Source of the DNA: Symsagittifera roscoffensis
Taxonomy: Eukaryota > Xenacoelomorpha > Acoela > Convolutidae
Direction of reading: 5' to 3'
Assembly: GCF_963678635.1 (NCBI RefSeq)
Contig: NC_087069.1
Span: 36,437,959 to 36,501,958, forward strand
Length of the DNA: 64,000 bases
Below the pieces are notes generated by a model. It was given only the letters and a program-made list of their open reading frames with translations, made no database searches and was not told where the DNA came from. The translations under genes and the position numbers were made by a program. Positions within the stretch are counted from its first letter, which is position 1. Each line of letters opens with the position of its first letter. Of this stretch, positions 1 to 10,171 are shown in pieces.

Positions 1-78
1 ATGTTACATTCAGACAACAAAATTGGACTAAAAATAGATTTAAATCTTTTTTGTCTTGCCAAAACAAAAGGCCATAAT

Positions 79-709
79 GTTCCGACTTTCGCAACGAAAG
101 TAACGGAATATTTGTGCTCGGGGTGTGTTTTTTTTTCTTCAGACAAATTTCGTCTTTTTAAGAGGCCATTTTGACGGAATTTTTTGCATCATTCGGAAAC
201 CATTGTCGTCTTAAGCTTAAATTTGAAAAGATATTTCATCTGTGACTTTTTTCCTAAAGTTATGGGGATTTAAAGATTGCCGTTTTGGCCAATTTGGGAC
301 AATTAACGCGCGATATAATTCGCACAATTAACGCGTAAGCGGAGATTAATCCGTTTTAGAGCTCGTTGCAAATTGGTTGAAAGAAGCTTTTTTGCCATAA
401 ATGTTTTTGTTACTTTTTGTTACTATAAATGGCGTGTGGGGGGATGATTTTCGCGCGCGTTAATAGTGCGAAGTATATCGAGCATTAATTGTCCCAAATT
501 GGCCAAAATGACCATCTTTAAACCCCCGTAACTTTACGAAAAATGATCCGAGGTGAAATATCTTTTCAGATTTAAGCAAAAGAAACATTTTTTTTTAATG
601 ATATGAAACACTTTTGTCAAAAATGCCTAGTTAAAAATCGAATTTTGTCTGGAGAAAAAAAACCACCCGAGCAAAAATATTCCGTTACTTTTGTTACGAA
701 AGTCGGAAC
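79..709. mobile_element. Foldback element unit 1 (internally deleted)
   Basis: The left end reads GTTCCGACTTTCG and the right end is its reverse complement CGAAAGTCGGAAC. Inner parts of the arms also pair: the segment around 280-330 (TTTGGCCAATTTGGGACAATT) reappears inverted near 485-515. The arms are roughly 250 bp each with little loop between them. No transposase is visible, so this is a non-autonomous foldback or MITE-like unit. Confidence 0.7.
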
Positions 710-1171
710 AACAATCATTATATTTTTTGAGCATCAAAATCAATTTCAATCAATTATAATCATTCTTATGCAAACATTTCAAAAAATCCAATATTTCTGA
801 CCCTTCTGGTGGACTTCATTTGTCATTAGTTTGTTACAAATATCAGTAGTTTTTGCATTAAAAACTGAAAACCTTATGTGATCTTTCCCTATTTTCATTC
901 CTTCCGCGGGGAGATTAACTAGTGCTATGGTTTTTGCTCACGTATCCCGCCCACTTTTCTGCAAGATGATGCGCGTTTGCCTCTCTCCGTCCCAACCCCC
1001 CGCCCATAACGTTCCCGCGTTTAAGAAAAGTGAAAACAAATCGATTATAATGGATTTTTATGATCTAAAACATTGTAAATACAATCGGTTCCCATGTTAC
1101 ATTCAGACAACAAAATTGGACTAAAAATAGATTTAAATCTTTTTTGTCTTGCCAAAACAAAAGGCCATAAT

Positions 1172-2313
1172 GTTCCGACTTTCGCAACGAAAGTAACGGA
1201 ATATTTGTGCTCGGGGTGTGTTTTTTTTTCTTCAGACAAATTTCGTCTTTTTAAGAGGCCATTTTGACGGAATTTTTTGCATCATTCGGAAACCATTGTC
1301 GTCTTAAGCTTAAATTTGAAAAGATATTTCATCTGTGACTTTTTTCCTAAAGTTATGGGGATTTAAAGATTGCCGTTTTGGCCAATTTGGGACAATTAAC
1401 GCGCGATATAATTCGCACAATTAACGCGTAAGCGGAGATTAATCCGTTTTAGAGCTCGTTGCAAATTGGTTGAAAGAAGCTTTTTTGCCATAAATGTTTT
1501 TGTTACTTTTTGTTACTATAAATGGCGTGTGGGGGGATGATTTTCACAAAAAATCTCAAATTAAAAAAAATCATTTTTTTATTCCATTCAATTTTTTTAT
1601 GTTACAACTGCTCCATAAATCTTGAAAGGCAGTCGGGCTCTTTTTCCTTTTCCCCCTCACCTGCAAACTTTTACAAGTAAGTTTGTTGACCATATTGTCC
1701 GATTGTTATAAAAATTGACATATAGACTAATTAGGACTTACTACTTTGATGAGAACTTTTTTCCTTGTTTTGGTATCAAATTGATGTGTCTCAGTTAAAA
1801 TGAATAACAAGACTGCTCGTATCAGGGCGAAGCCTTGAATGTTTCGACTGCTTTTTAAGAATTTTGGACCAGTTATAACAAGAAAAAATTTACATGTAAT
1901 AAGAAAAGAATTTTTTTTGAGATTTTTTGTGAAAATCATCCTACCACACGCCGTATAGAATTCAAAGTGATTCCTAGTAACAAATCTATTATCGCAAATA
2001 AGCTTCCTTCAACCAATTTGGAACGATTTCTAAGACGGATTGAATCTCTGCTTACGCGCGCGTTAATAGTGCGAAGTATATCGAGCATTAATTGTCCCAA
2101 ATTGGCCAAAATGACCATCTTTAAACCCCCGTAACTTTACGAAAAATGATCCGAGGTGAAATATCTTTTCATATTTAAGCTCAAGAAACATTACCTTTTT
2201 AATGATATGAAACACTTTTGTCAAAAATGCCTAGTTAAAAATCGAATTTTGTCTGGAGAAAAAAAACCACCCGAGCAAAAATATTCCGTTACTTTTGTTA
2301 CGAAAGTCGGAAC
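1172..2313. mobile_element. Foldback element unit 2 (full length)
   Basis: It has the same terminal inverted repeats as unit 1 but keeps the ~500-bp centre. The segment with GCTTACGCGCGCGTTAATAG near 2050 mirrors ACGCGTAAGCGG near 1422. The inner AT-rich portion (about 1540-1930) is itself partly inverted, with GATGATTTTCAC near 1535 and GTGAAAATCATC near 1929. The whole ~1.1-kb unit could fold into one long imperfect hairpin. Confidence 0.7.
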
Positions 2314-2775
2314 AACAATCAGTATATTTTTTGAGCATCAAAATCAATTTCAATCAATTATAATCATTCTTATGCAAACATTTCAAAAAATCCAATATTT
2401 CTGACCCTTCTGGTGGACTTCATTTGTCATTAGTTTGTTACAAATATCAGTAGTTTTTGCATTAAAAACTGAAAACCTTATGTGATCTTTCCCTATTTTC
2501 ATTCCTTCCGCGGGGAGATTAACTAGTGCTATGGTTTTTGCTCACGTATCCCGCCAAGTTTTCTGCAAGATGATGCGCGTTTGCCTCTCTCCGTCCCAAC
2601 CCCCCGCCCATAACGTTCCCGCGTTTAAGAAAAGTGAAAACAAATCGATTATAATGGATTTTTGTGATCTAAAACATTGTAAATACAATCGGTTCCCATG
2701 TTACATTCAGACAACAAAATTGGACTAAAAATAGATTTAAATCTTTTTTGTCTTGCCAAAACAAAAGGCCATAAT

Positions 2776-3340
2776 GTTCCGACTTTCGCAACGAAAGTAA
2801 CGGAATATTTGTGCTCGGGGTGTGTTTTTTTTTCTTCAGACAAATTTCGTCTTTTTAAGAGGCCATTTTGACGGAATTTTTTGCATCATTCGGAAGCCAT
2901 TGTCGTCTTAAGCTTAAATTTGAAAAGATATTTCATCTGTGACTTTTTTCCTAAAGTTATGGGGATTTAAAGATTGCCGTTTTGGCCAATTTGGGACAAT
3001 TAACGCGCGATATAATTCGCACAATTAACGCGTAAGCGGAGATTAATCCGTTTTAGAGCTCGTTGCAAATTGGTTGAAAGAAGCTTTTTTGCCATAAATG
3101 TTTTGTTACTTTTTGTTACTATAAATGGCGTGTGGGGGGATGATTTTCACAAAAAATCTCAAATTAAAAAAAATCATTTTTTCATTCCATTCAATTTTTT
3201 TATGTTACAACTGCCCCATAAATCTTGAAAGGCAGTCGCGCTCTTTTTCCTTTCCTCCTCACCTGCAAACTTTTACAAGTAAGTTTGTTGACCACATTGT
3301 CCAATTGTTATGAAAAATGACATATAGACTAATTAGGCCA
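2776..3340. mobile_element. Foldback element unit 3 (truncated)
   Basis: The left arm and the start of the loop match unit 2 closely, then similarity stops near 3340. A short piece of unit-2 inner sequence returns in inverted orientation at about 3450-3490 (GAACATTCAGGGCTTCGCTC). This suggests rearrangement at the edge of the array. Confidence 0.6.
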
Positions 3341-3417
3341 TGACAAACAAATTTGGTCTTCCTAATCAACCTCGTAAAAGCACTCGTTACACTAAAAAAT
3401 TGAAGCTCGCCTGAAGT

Positions 3418-4040
3418 GGGGGGGGGGGGGGGGGAATAAAAAAGAGCCGGCAGTCGGAACATTCAGGGCTTCGCTCTGATATGAGCAGACCTGTAATTCA
3501 TTTGAATTCATTGTAATGAAGGTTATAAGAAAAAAAGAAATCACCTTGAAATGGATTTTTTTCACTATGTTTTGTTTTGAGCGTCGTGCAAAATTTTGAA
3601 AGCGTCTCTGCATTTATCAAATGACTTATGCAGAAACTTTGCAAAGCAAGTGTACGGCCTAATCCATTTCTTAAACTAAACTCAAAATGCAAAAAGATTC
3701 CGTTGAGTTCTCCCCCCCCCTAACGTTTGCCCTTTGCTCCCCTCCCCCCACTGAAAACCCCTCCACTGATCTCCCCACCTGAACACCCCCCCCCCCACAT
3801 GAACCTATCACCCCTCCCCCACCTGAACCCACCCTACCCCTCCCGCACCTGGCCCATCCTTGTGCCCCTGCACCCAACCCCACTTAATCACCTGAGACAT
3901 CCCCCACCTGAACCAAATCCCCTCAACCTGAAACACCAACCCAACCCTCCCCCCCCCCCCCCCCCCACCTCACCGGAAACACCACCACCCTCATCTGAAC
4001 CCAACCACCCCCATTTGAACCCCCACTCCCAAACTGTGAA
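3418..4040. repeat. Low-complexity poly-G run and C-rich CCACCTGAACC-like minisatellite
   Basis: An uninterrupted G run lies at about 3418-3434. From about 3710 to 4030 the + strand is C-rich, with degenerate repeats of CACCTGAACCC and poly-C runs. The 138-codon open frame here (3727-4143) is proline-rich repeat translation and not a credible gene. Homopolymer lengths may be assembly-dependent. Confidence 0.75.
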
Positions 4041-4439
4041 ACAATCGCTACATTGGGGGGTTTGTAAACGGGCAAATACTAGGAGGGGTAATGGAAGGGG
4101 GATTAGTCCACCTCCAATTTTACTCCCCCCTCGAAATTTCTAACAATTTAACAAAATTTTTGAAAGGAACAAAATTCAAATTTTGAGTAAAATAAAAAAG
4201 TGACAAAATATCAAAGTTAGGCAGAAAAAAAACTAAATTGAACAACAAGTAACCAACGTAACCAACGTATCCAACTTTAGCTCAAAACATAGAAAAGACT
4301 TTATGTGCGTTGAAATTCGCATCTCAGTAAAGAGGAAAAAAATCGATTGTAATTTAGTATCATTGTCAGTGTCCACAAAATTTAAAAAAATCATTTGTAA
4401 TGAATGAAAAAAGAGTTTTGTTGCCTCGAAAAATAGGCC

Positions 4440-5760
4440 AAAATCAGAATTGTCGCGGAATCCGCAACATTGCTACTTTTCTTTGATCTTCTATGCTGTT
4501 TTGGATTCCACAAACAAATACCTCAATCATTGTACCTCTCAAAATCGCTCGAAAAGTAGGCGAACTTGCGGAATCCGCAACTGTATTTGCGGAATCCAGA
4601 ACAGATTGTGGAATCAACAAACAAACGATAAAACAATTGTATCGTTAAATTGAGCTGTTGCCAAATCCGCAATTGTAAGTGGAACCCGCAAATTGTAAGT
4701 GGAATCCGCATTTTGATTCCGGATTCCCTTTACACATTTTTATATGTGTAGTAGCCTTTAAAATTATATCTTTTAAATACATGATTTGATTTTAATAGAA
4801 CAGAAATTTACTAGAATAAAATTTTACTAGAGTAGATCAGGGTTCGGGATTAATGGAATCCCAATTACTGAACTAATTCGACGATTTGCTATGCTTTGAG
4901 TTTCTAATCACTCTCAACCTAATGACTCCAAATAAAAGATTTATTCTTTATTTAATCCACTTTATTCCAGTTTTTGGGATTTCATCAATCCCAAATACTG
5001 ACCAGTATTTGGGATCGATGTAATTCCAAAAACTGACCTAATTTGGCGATATGCTGTGTGCTGTGTTTTTATACACTCTCGATCCAATGACTACAATTAC
5101 TGCATTTATTCGACGTTATGCTTCCAAAATCAGTATTTGGGATTGACGCAATCCCAAATACTGACCTAATTTGTGGATATGCTGTGTATTCCATACACTC
5201 TCAACTCATTGACTCCAAATATTGAAATTGTTTGGTGTTGTGTTTCCAAAATACTAAAAGATGTCATCCACCGATTTTGGTAACCAATGTTTTGAGACTT
5301 GTTCGTGGATTCCGCTGACAATGGTTAAGTCTTTGCTTTTAAATTCCACATTGCTAGAGATAAGAATTTCAGCTCAGCTTTTAATTGTTCATAAGCAAGC
5401 TCAGTATTGAATAAAATTCGGAATCCATTTACAGTTTGCGGAATCCACTTACATTTGCGGATTCCGCTTATATTTTGCGGAATCCACTTACAGTTGCGGA
5501 ATCCAGAACAACTAATTATATTTGCTTGTTGCGGAATCCGCAACAAAACAAATCTGCCGACAAAAATTACGATACAGGTATATGTATGCAGAATCCACTG
5601 AAATTTTGTTTGTGGAGTCCACTTACATTTTAGAACATATTTTAAGACTTGTCTCTGGATTCCAGGAACATACAGACACAAAATTGTGCTCCTATCCAGT
5701 GCACATTTTGGCCTCGTAATTTAAATCGATTCATTTTCACTTTTGTGGACACTGACAATA
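4440..5760. repeat. Dispersed repeat with GCGGAATCC motifs
   Basis: The words GCGGAATCCGCAAC, GCGGAATCCACTTACA and their reverse complements recur many times, clustered at 4450-4720 and 5300-5670. A related copy lies at 51930-52220, where the ends also match (GTTTGGCCTTGTAAT there, TTTTGGCCTCGTAAT near 5707). No coding capacity is visible. Confidence 0.65.
4845..5265. repeat. Short tandem array, ~130-155-bp units
   Basis: Three imperfect units each contain a form of AATCCCAAATACTGACCTAATTTG followed by a GATATGCTGTG-like word and a CACTCTC...ATGACTCCAAAT segment. They begin near 4857, 5011 and 5140. The array sits inside the GCGGAATCC repeat domain. Confidence 0.6.
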
Positions 5761-5910
5761 AAACTCAATTATAATCGATTTTTATTCATGGAACTCCAAT
5801 GCGACAATGCGAGTTCATCCCCCCACACTTCCCCTCCCCCCTTTCAACTCCCCCTCGTGTTCACTTCTACTTAACCCAGGCACGTTTCCCTAACAATTTC
5901 TATGTATGCA

Positions 5911-6251
5911 CAGGGGCAGATCTAGGTTTTTCTCGAGGGGGGAGGTTTAAAATTTTGTCGACCTTTTTCTTAGGTCGTCCAAATTGAGTTTACGAGCGGT
6001 CCCAGTACACTTTGAAAACCCCATTTGGACGAAATTTTTTGAGCCAAAGGCAAATTTTTAGAAAACAAGAAAGAACAAGTTTGACAAAGTTTGACAAAAA
6101 AAATTGCGTTTTTTGGGCGCGCGCTTTCCCTGAAAATTAGCATAAATTGGCGCGAAAAGCGCCTAAAGAAAGCAATTTTAGGGTCGGTGTGCCAAAAATA
6201 GAATTCTTAAAAAGTACTTTTGGTCGGCAGGGGGTCGAATCTCCGCCCCTG
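5911..6251. mobile_element. hAT-like MITE
   Basis: The left terminus is CAGGGGCAGATCTAGG and the right terminus is GATTCGAC-type sequence ending CCGCCCCTG, so the ends are inverted repeats. It is flanked by 8-bp near-identical direct repeats, TGTATGCA (5903-5910) and TGTATACA (6252-6259). CAGGGGCG-type ends with an 8-bp duplication are typical of non-autonomous hAT elements in animals. There is no transposase, and the 341-bp length fits a MITE. Confidence 0.75.
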
Positions 6252-6299
6252 TGTATACATATGTGTGTACCGCATAAAAAGCGATCATCAAACCACCTA

Positions 6300-6625
6300 A
6301 CCCCACCGCGACACTTGACTCCGCCCCCTATTTACCCCTCCAACATGGGTAACCGAACAGTGGGAGTTGATCAGGGGCTAGGGTCGTTTGAGAATTAGAA
6401 GGTGGGGTGAGTGGGGGTTGTGTTTGGTGTGTGGTGGCGGGAGGCGGAGGTTGTGGGGGGTTGTGGGGATGGGCTGCGTGTAGGGGCTGTGGGGCGGGGG
6501 AGGTGGGTACGTAGGAGCGGATGCCGATTTTTGGGGTAGCATGGGTGGTGTTGTTTACGTGTATGAACGTGTTAGTTCGGGCTCCAGTTTTGCAAAACGC
6601 TGCAAAAAGTAAAGTAAACATTTCA
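6300..6625. repeat. G-rich low-complexity region
   Basis: The + strand becomes strongly G- and T-rich (GGTGGGGTGAGTGGGGG, GGTGGCGGGAGGCGG). Open frames across it are repetitive Pro/His/Thr-rich translations with no recognisable domain. I see no gene here. Confidence 0.6.
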
Positions 6626-6634
6626 CATCTACAG

Positions 6635-6775
6635 AAGTTAATCGATTTTAATGGATTTTATAAGCCAGAGTTAATCGATCATAGTAAAAACAACAATGGA
6701 TTATAATCGATCAAAATGCATTTTTTGAGTTTGAAGTTAATCGATTAAAGTCACTGAAAATCCATTCTCATGGTT
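6635..6775. repeat. Cluster of ATCGAT palindromes
   Basis: TTAATCGAT-type words occur four times within about 110 bp, interleaved with AATGGATT words. Similar AATCGATTATAATGG words occur at 1040, 2645 and 5770, so this may be part of a dispersed repeat family. The function is unknown. Confidence 0.5.
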
Positions 6776-7060
6776 ATTTGAGCCATGAAGCCTACGATCA
6801 AAAGGTTTAAAGTTTTTTTGCCGATAGACTCCTTTATAAACGACTATTTACCATGAAATTCTAGTGCGTGTGTCGTACTTGAGTCGTTCGCAGACTAAGC
6901 TGATTAACTAAACGTTCCTGAGAGTCAATTCATATGCGTCTGAGTCTCTTATAGTGAGTTTTTGAATGGGGAAGATAGAAAATTAGCATTAGATCTGCTG
7001 GTGAAAAGAATCGTGACCTTATTGTTCGGTTGTAAGGGTCATTTACAATATCCTCCTATT

Positions 7061-7430
7061 GGAGGCGGAGCAATAAGCAGAATGGTCCATTTGCAGAATG
7101 GGTCCAAGAGCAGAAAAACAGAAAAATATTGACTTAAATTGGTTTATACGGGCTAACTGATAGAACAATTATTAGAATCGTTAAAAACTACCAAGAAAAC
7201 GAATAAACATTTTTTGATTACATTTAAAAAAAAAAGTTTTTTGATTACATTTAAAAAAAAATTTCTTGATTAAATTACTCACATTATGCATAACATGTTC
7301 ATTGCTTTGGTATTATTGACATTTCTGATAATTATTTTACAGATCAGCTAATAAAAGCTGATATTTTTCTGTTTTTCTGCTCTTGGACCCATTCTGCTCT
7401 TAGACCATTCTGCTTATTGACTGGTCACCC
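7061..7430. mobile_element. MITE with long terminal inverted repeats
   Basis: AATAAGCAGAATGGTC near 7072 and its reverse complement ending at 7418 begin inverted repeats of about 60 bp that include GGGTCCAAGAGCAGAAAAAC. An 8-bp direct repeat CTCCTATT lies at 7053-7060 and 7431-7438, giving element limits near 7061-7430. The interior is AT-rich and non-coding. The 8-bp duplication suggests the hAT superfamily, although the outermost bases of the two ends agree poorly. Confidence 0.6.
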
Positions 7431-7799
7431 CTCCTATTATACCGTCTGTATTTGAGATTGTTCGCAAAAAGGTATCTTCAAAATACTGTTTGTAATTTCC
7501 GCTTCAATCGTCTGGGCTTTGTATTGAGTAAAACACGTCAAAGAAAATTAACAAAAAACAAGAGAGAGCAATATTCCGACAATATTCAGAAAAAAAAACG
7601 TTTTTTTTTTATTTTATTCATAGCGTAGTTTCTGGATAAAATGGAAAAAAATAGCTTCAGATACGTGACTATGAACACTACTAGTACCCAAATTATGTGA
7701 ACAACACAAAGTCATCCCGAAAAACCACATGAAAAAGTTGATGAAAATGTTCCGCCTCTCAAATACGGAGATCAAACACTTCTCCCTAAATCTACGAAA

Positions 7800-8504
7800 A
7801 GACCATCTCTTGCTTTGATTCCAGCCGAATCAGTATCGAAAGAAAATTAGAAGCTATGATCTAGAGTAGTATTGAAAAAGTCCTTGACAAGGAAATTCCA
7901 AAAGTAATGGAGAAGATTGAAAGCACCTTGAAAGCGATCTCGAGTCTTGAACTGCAGAAAATGAACTCGATGAAGCTAAGCAGTATAAAAATCTAAAAAC
8001 CAGAAATTGCTATCTGAAATCTGTGTCGAAAGAAAAACTGTTAAAAAGAAAAAATAGACGTGACATTATCTGTAACATTGGAATTCCTCAAGAGAATGAT
8101 CAGCTGGACAATGCAAGATCAAAACTTGAGAAGCGCAGTGAAAATCTTGATAGTTCTAAGTGTGGCAAGCAAGGTCAGTGTTCATGTTGTATCTTAAGAC
8201 ATCTCAATAGCTCGCCATCTTCCAGATTGAAATGGTAACAGCCACCCAATGATAGTTGGCTTCTCTAGGTAAGTGGCTAATTTTAGTCTTTTGCGAAAGA
8301 AAGAAAGGCCTAAACGAGTCCGAGAGCTTGAATTCGGTCAACATTTTCAAAGATTTGACAGTTTTTTGACAACAAATTTTTAACCACAGAAAACAAGATG
8401 AAATAATGGAAACACTATGGATGTGAGAAGGAACCATTTTCTACAATTTCAAAAATCAAAACCAACGCACAAAATATTAGAGGTCTCTACGAACGTGGCC
8501 ATAA
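7800..8504 (+). pseudogene. Decayed coding region, left part (target of copy 1)
   Basis: Fragments of open frame in changing frames translate to Lys/Glu-rich, coiled-coil-like sequence. The clearest is at 8023-8238, which contains KRKNRRDIICNIGIPQEND. An RR-[DN]-I-x-GIP pattern after a coiled coil is reminiscent of LINE ORF1-type proteins, but the match is weak and the family is not established. The frame reading ...YERGH at 8484-8504 continues without a stop on the far side of the LTR insertion (from 8915 or 26480). The element therefore interrupted sequence that was still open at that point. Confidence 0.4.
8501..8504. repeat. Target-site duplication ATAA (left)
   Basis: ATAA precedes the LTR at 8505. 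ATAA also follows that LTR at 8915-8918 and follows the other copy-1 LTR at 26480-26483. A 4-bp duplication is usual for Ty3/gypsy integrases. Confidence 0.8.
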
Positions 8505-8914
8505 TGAGTTGGAACCGAGGTGGTTAACTCATAGAGTAATTTCGGATAGGGTACACCGTCTGCTCGTCACGCTATCTTATTTTCGGCCGGATAGATTCGT
8601 GCAACTTCTTAGTCTAATACCGATCCTAATCTTACTCTTATACTATCTAGTCTCAGGGTGTTTAACTAGTCTCTGCTAGGCTCAATAGATCTAGGGTATA
8701 CTGGTTTCTTGCGGCTGCTGAAGTCTTCTTGGAGAGTCAACTAATTTCTAAGTTAAATTCAAATCTCTCTGGTGCTGAAATTACAAGTAATTCCAGCACT
8801 TACAAATAAGTGGGTTGTTAGTTAGATGGATCATGATTGGTTAATATTAAATACTTTACAGTGGTAAAATATCTAATTTATCCAATCATAAAATGTAGTT
8901 TAGATCAGGTTCCA
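8505..8914 (-). mobile_element. LTR of the large Ty3-like element, solo-LTR configuration
   Basis: This 410-bp sequence on the - strand begins TGGAACCTGATC and ends CCAACTCA, so it has TG...CA ends. It differs from the LTR at 26070-26479 at one base that I could find (near 8641). It is flanked on both sides by ATAA and then by host sequence, which is the structure of a solo LTR, yet the interior of copy 1 begins only 706 bp away at 9621. It also resembles the copy-2 LTRs except near the U5 end. Confidence 0.85.
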
Positions 8915-9620
8915 ATAAGCTGCAGTATCCTTCTGATGTTAAGGAAAAAGGTTTTGAACCAACATTAAAACAATTTGCTTGCCAGATCTCTGAAAATGCT
9001 TATGTTTTCACCTAAATGTTCGGTCTTTGTTTAAACACAACGATGAATTAGTAGCTCCACTATGTATTCACAGATGACGCGATGAAAAGACTAAGACAAG
9101 TCTTCGGCCCAGTCAGATCCAATGGATGGCTTTTTGACAACGCATCATTCCTCATTACAGACGTCATGAGCGCAAATGCCTCGTTGAAGACAAGCTGAAG
9201 TCATTGAAGTCTCTCAAAGACCCTTTTCTTCAAAATCATCTGAGAACATGTGTCAATTCTAATTTCACTAGTGTTATTCAAGACATAGACTACAAATTTC
9301 AATTCGCTTTTTTATACAATCAGAAAATTCAGTAATCAATTAGAGATCCCACATTTTCATCAACCGTTAAAGTTTTTTCCATTGACGGGCAGAAGGTACT
9401 TCTACATCTTTTACCCCCAGTAAACCAAGAATAATATAGTATGATTTCCGAAATTCAACTTAAAAAATTGGAGAGCTGAAAATGAAGACAGGTTCAAAAG
9501 CCCGAGCGTTATTAGTTGCAAGAAAAAAAGAAAGCATTTCTTTCAGCTTTGGGTTGAAAATTTATGATCAAACAGGATTTCGAGAACAAATACCGCAAGC
9601 CATACTTTCATATAATCTAA
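8915..9620 (+). repeat. Duplicated host flank between solo LTR and copy-1 interior
   Basis: This segment repeats 26480-27188, the host DNA next to the 5' LTR of copy 1, in the same orientation. The copies differ by a 3-bp indel near 9149 and about ten substitutions, which is more than the single difference between the adjacent LTRs. It carries the continuation of the decayed coding frame (open for more than 30 codons from 8915). Homology ends abruptly at 9620, where element sequence begins, with a TAA shared at the breakpoint. Confidence 0.8.
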
Positions 9621-10163
9621 GCTGCATTGGTTAGTTTTGTTTAGTATATAATTCCTTTCCAACCGGGTTAAAGGAAAGTTTGAAACTTGTTATCGTGTGT
9701 TAGAGTTGTTGAGTGTGAAAACTTGAAACTAAAATTCATTATTTAAACAATTCTTTGTGGGCGAGCTGTGCGAGTTTGGATAGAATTCTTGTGCGAGTGA
9801 ATGAAAATATCAAAAAGTTAGTACTGCATTTGCGTTTTATTAATTTACTACATGGAATTTCAATTTTATTGCTTGTTTTGGGGAAAAATTAAGTTACAAA
9901 TTTTCATCATTATTAGAATTACTGCTTTTAGGGAAATAATTTATAAATTAATTTATTACATTTGTATGAATTTTATTTAATTTAGCTGGTGCAAAAGATT
10001 ATTAGAGTTTGGGACAATTTGAAGAAGTTTTCTATTTTTTATTTTTCTTTTGTGTATTTTGCAGATGATCGTGAGATGAAGACTAAAAATCTAAATAAAA
10101 CATGGATAATGATTGGTTAGTGTTTTATTTTAAATTTATTAGTATATGTATAAATTATACTTA

Positions 10164-10171
10164 CCTGTTAA
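10164..10171 (-). promoter_or_regulatory. Splice donor after the last ORF (copy 1)
   Basis: On the - strand the stop codon (10168-10170) is followed directly by CAG and GTAAGTAT, a consensus 5' splice site with GT at 10164-10163. Candidate acceptors (TTTATTTAG, ATTTTTAG) follow about 75-80 nt downstream. The same arrangement and spacing exist in copy 2. Confidence 0.65.

Larger units (their letters stand above)
1..3340. repeat. Tandem array of foldback (long inverted repeat) elements
   Basis: The same sequence starts at 1, 1094 and 2698, so the repeat period is 1093 and then 1604 bp; the difference is a 511-bp central segment missing from the first unit. Each unit has a left arm, a loop and a right arm that is an imperfect reverse complement of the left arm, followed by a ~460-bp spacer. 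The window begins inside the array, and the third unit loses similarity near 3340. Short ORFs here are repeat translations in both orientations and are not genes. Confidence 0.85.

Noticed and set aside
603-2843. Repeated 60-82-aa ORFs on both strands
   Set aside because: They repeat with the foldback array and occur in mirrored orientations, so they are repeat translations.
3727-4143. 138-aa proline-rich ORF
   Set aside because: It is translation of a C-rich minisatellite with homopolymer runs and has no start context or domain.
8505-9620. A 1.1-kb LTR for copy 1 (410 bp plus the repeated 706 bp)
   Set aside because: ATAA flanks the 410-bp unit on both sides, the 410-bp unit alone has TG...CA ends and matches the copy-2 LTR, and the 706-bp block carries host-like coding relics continuous with sequence left of 8504.
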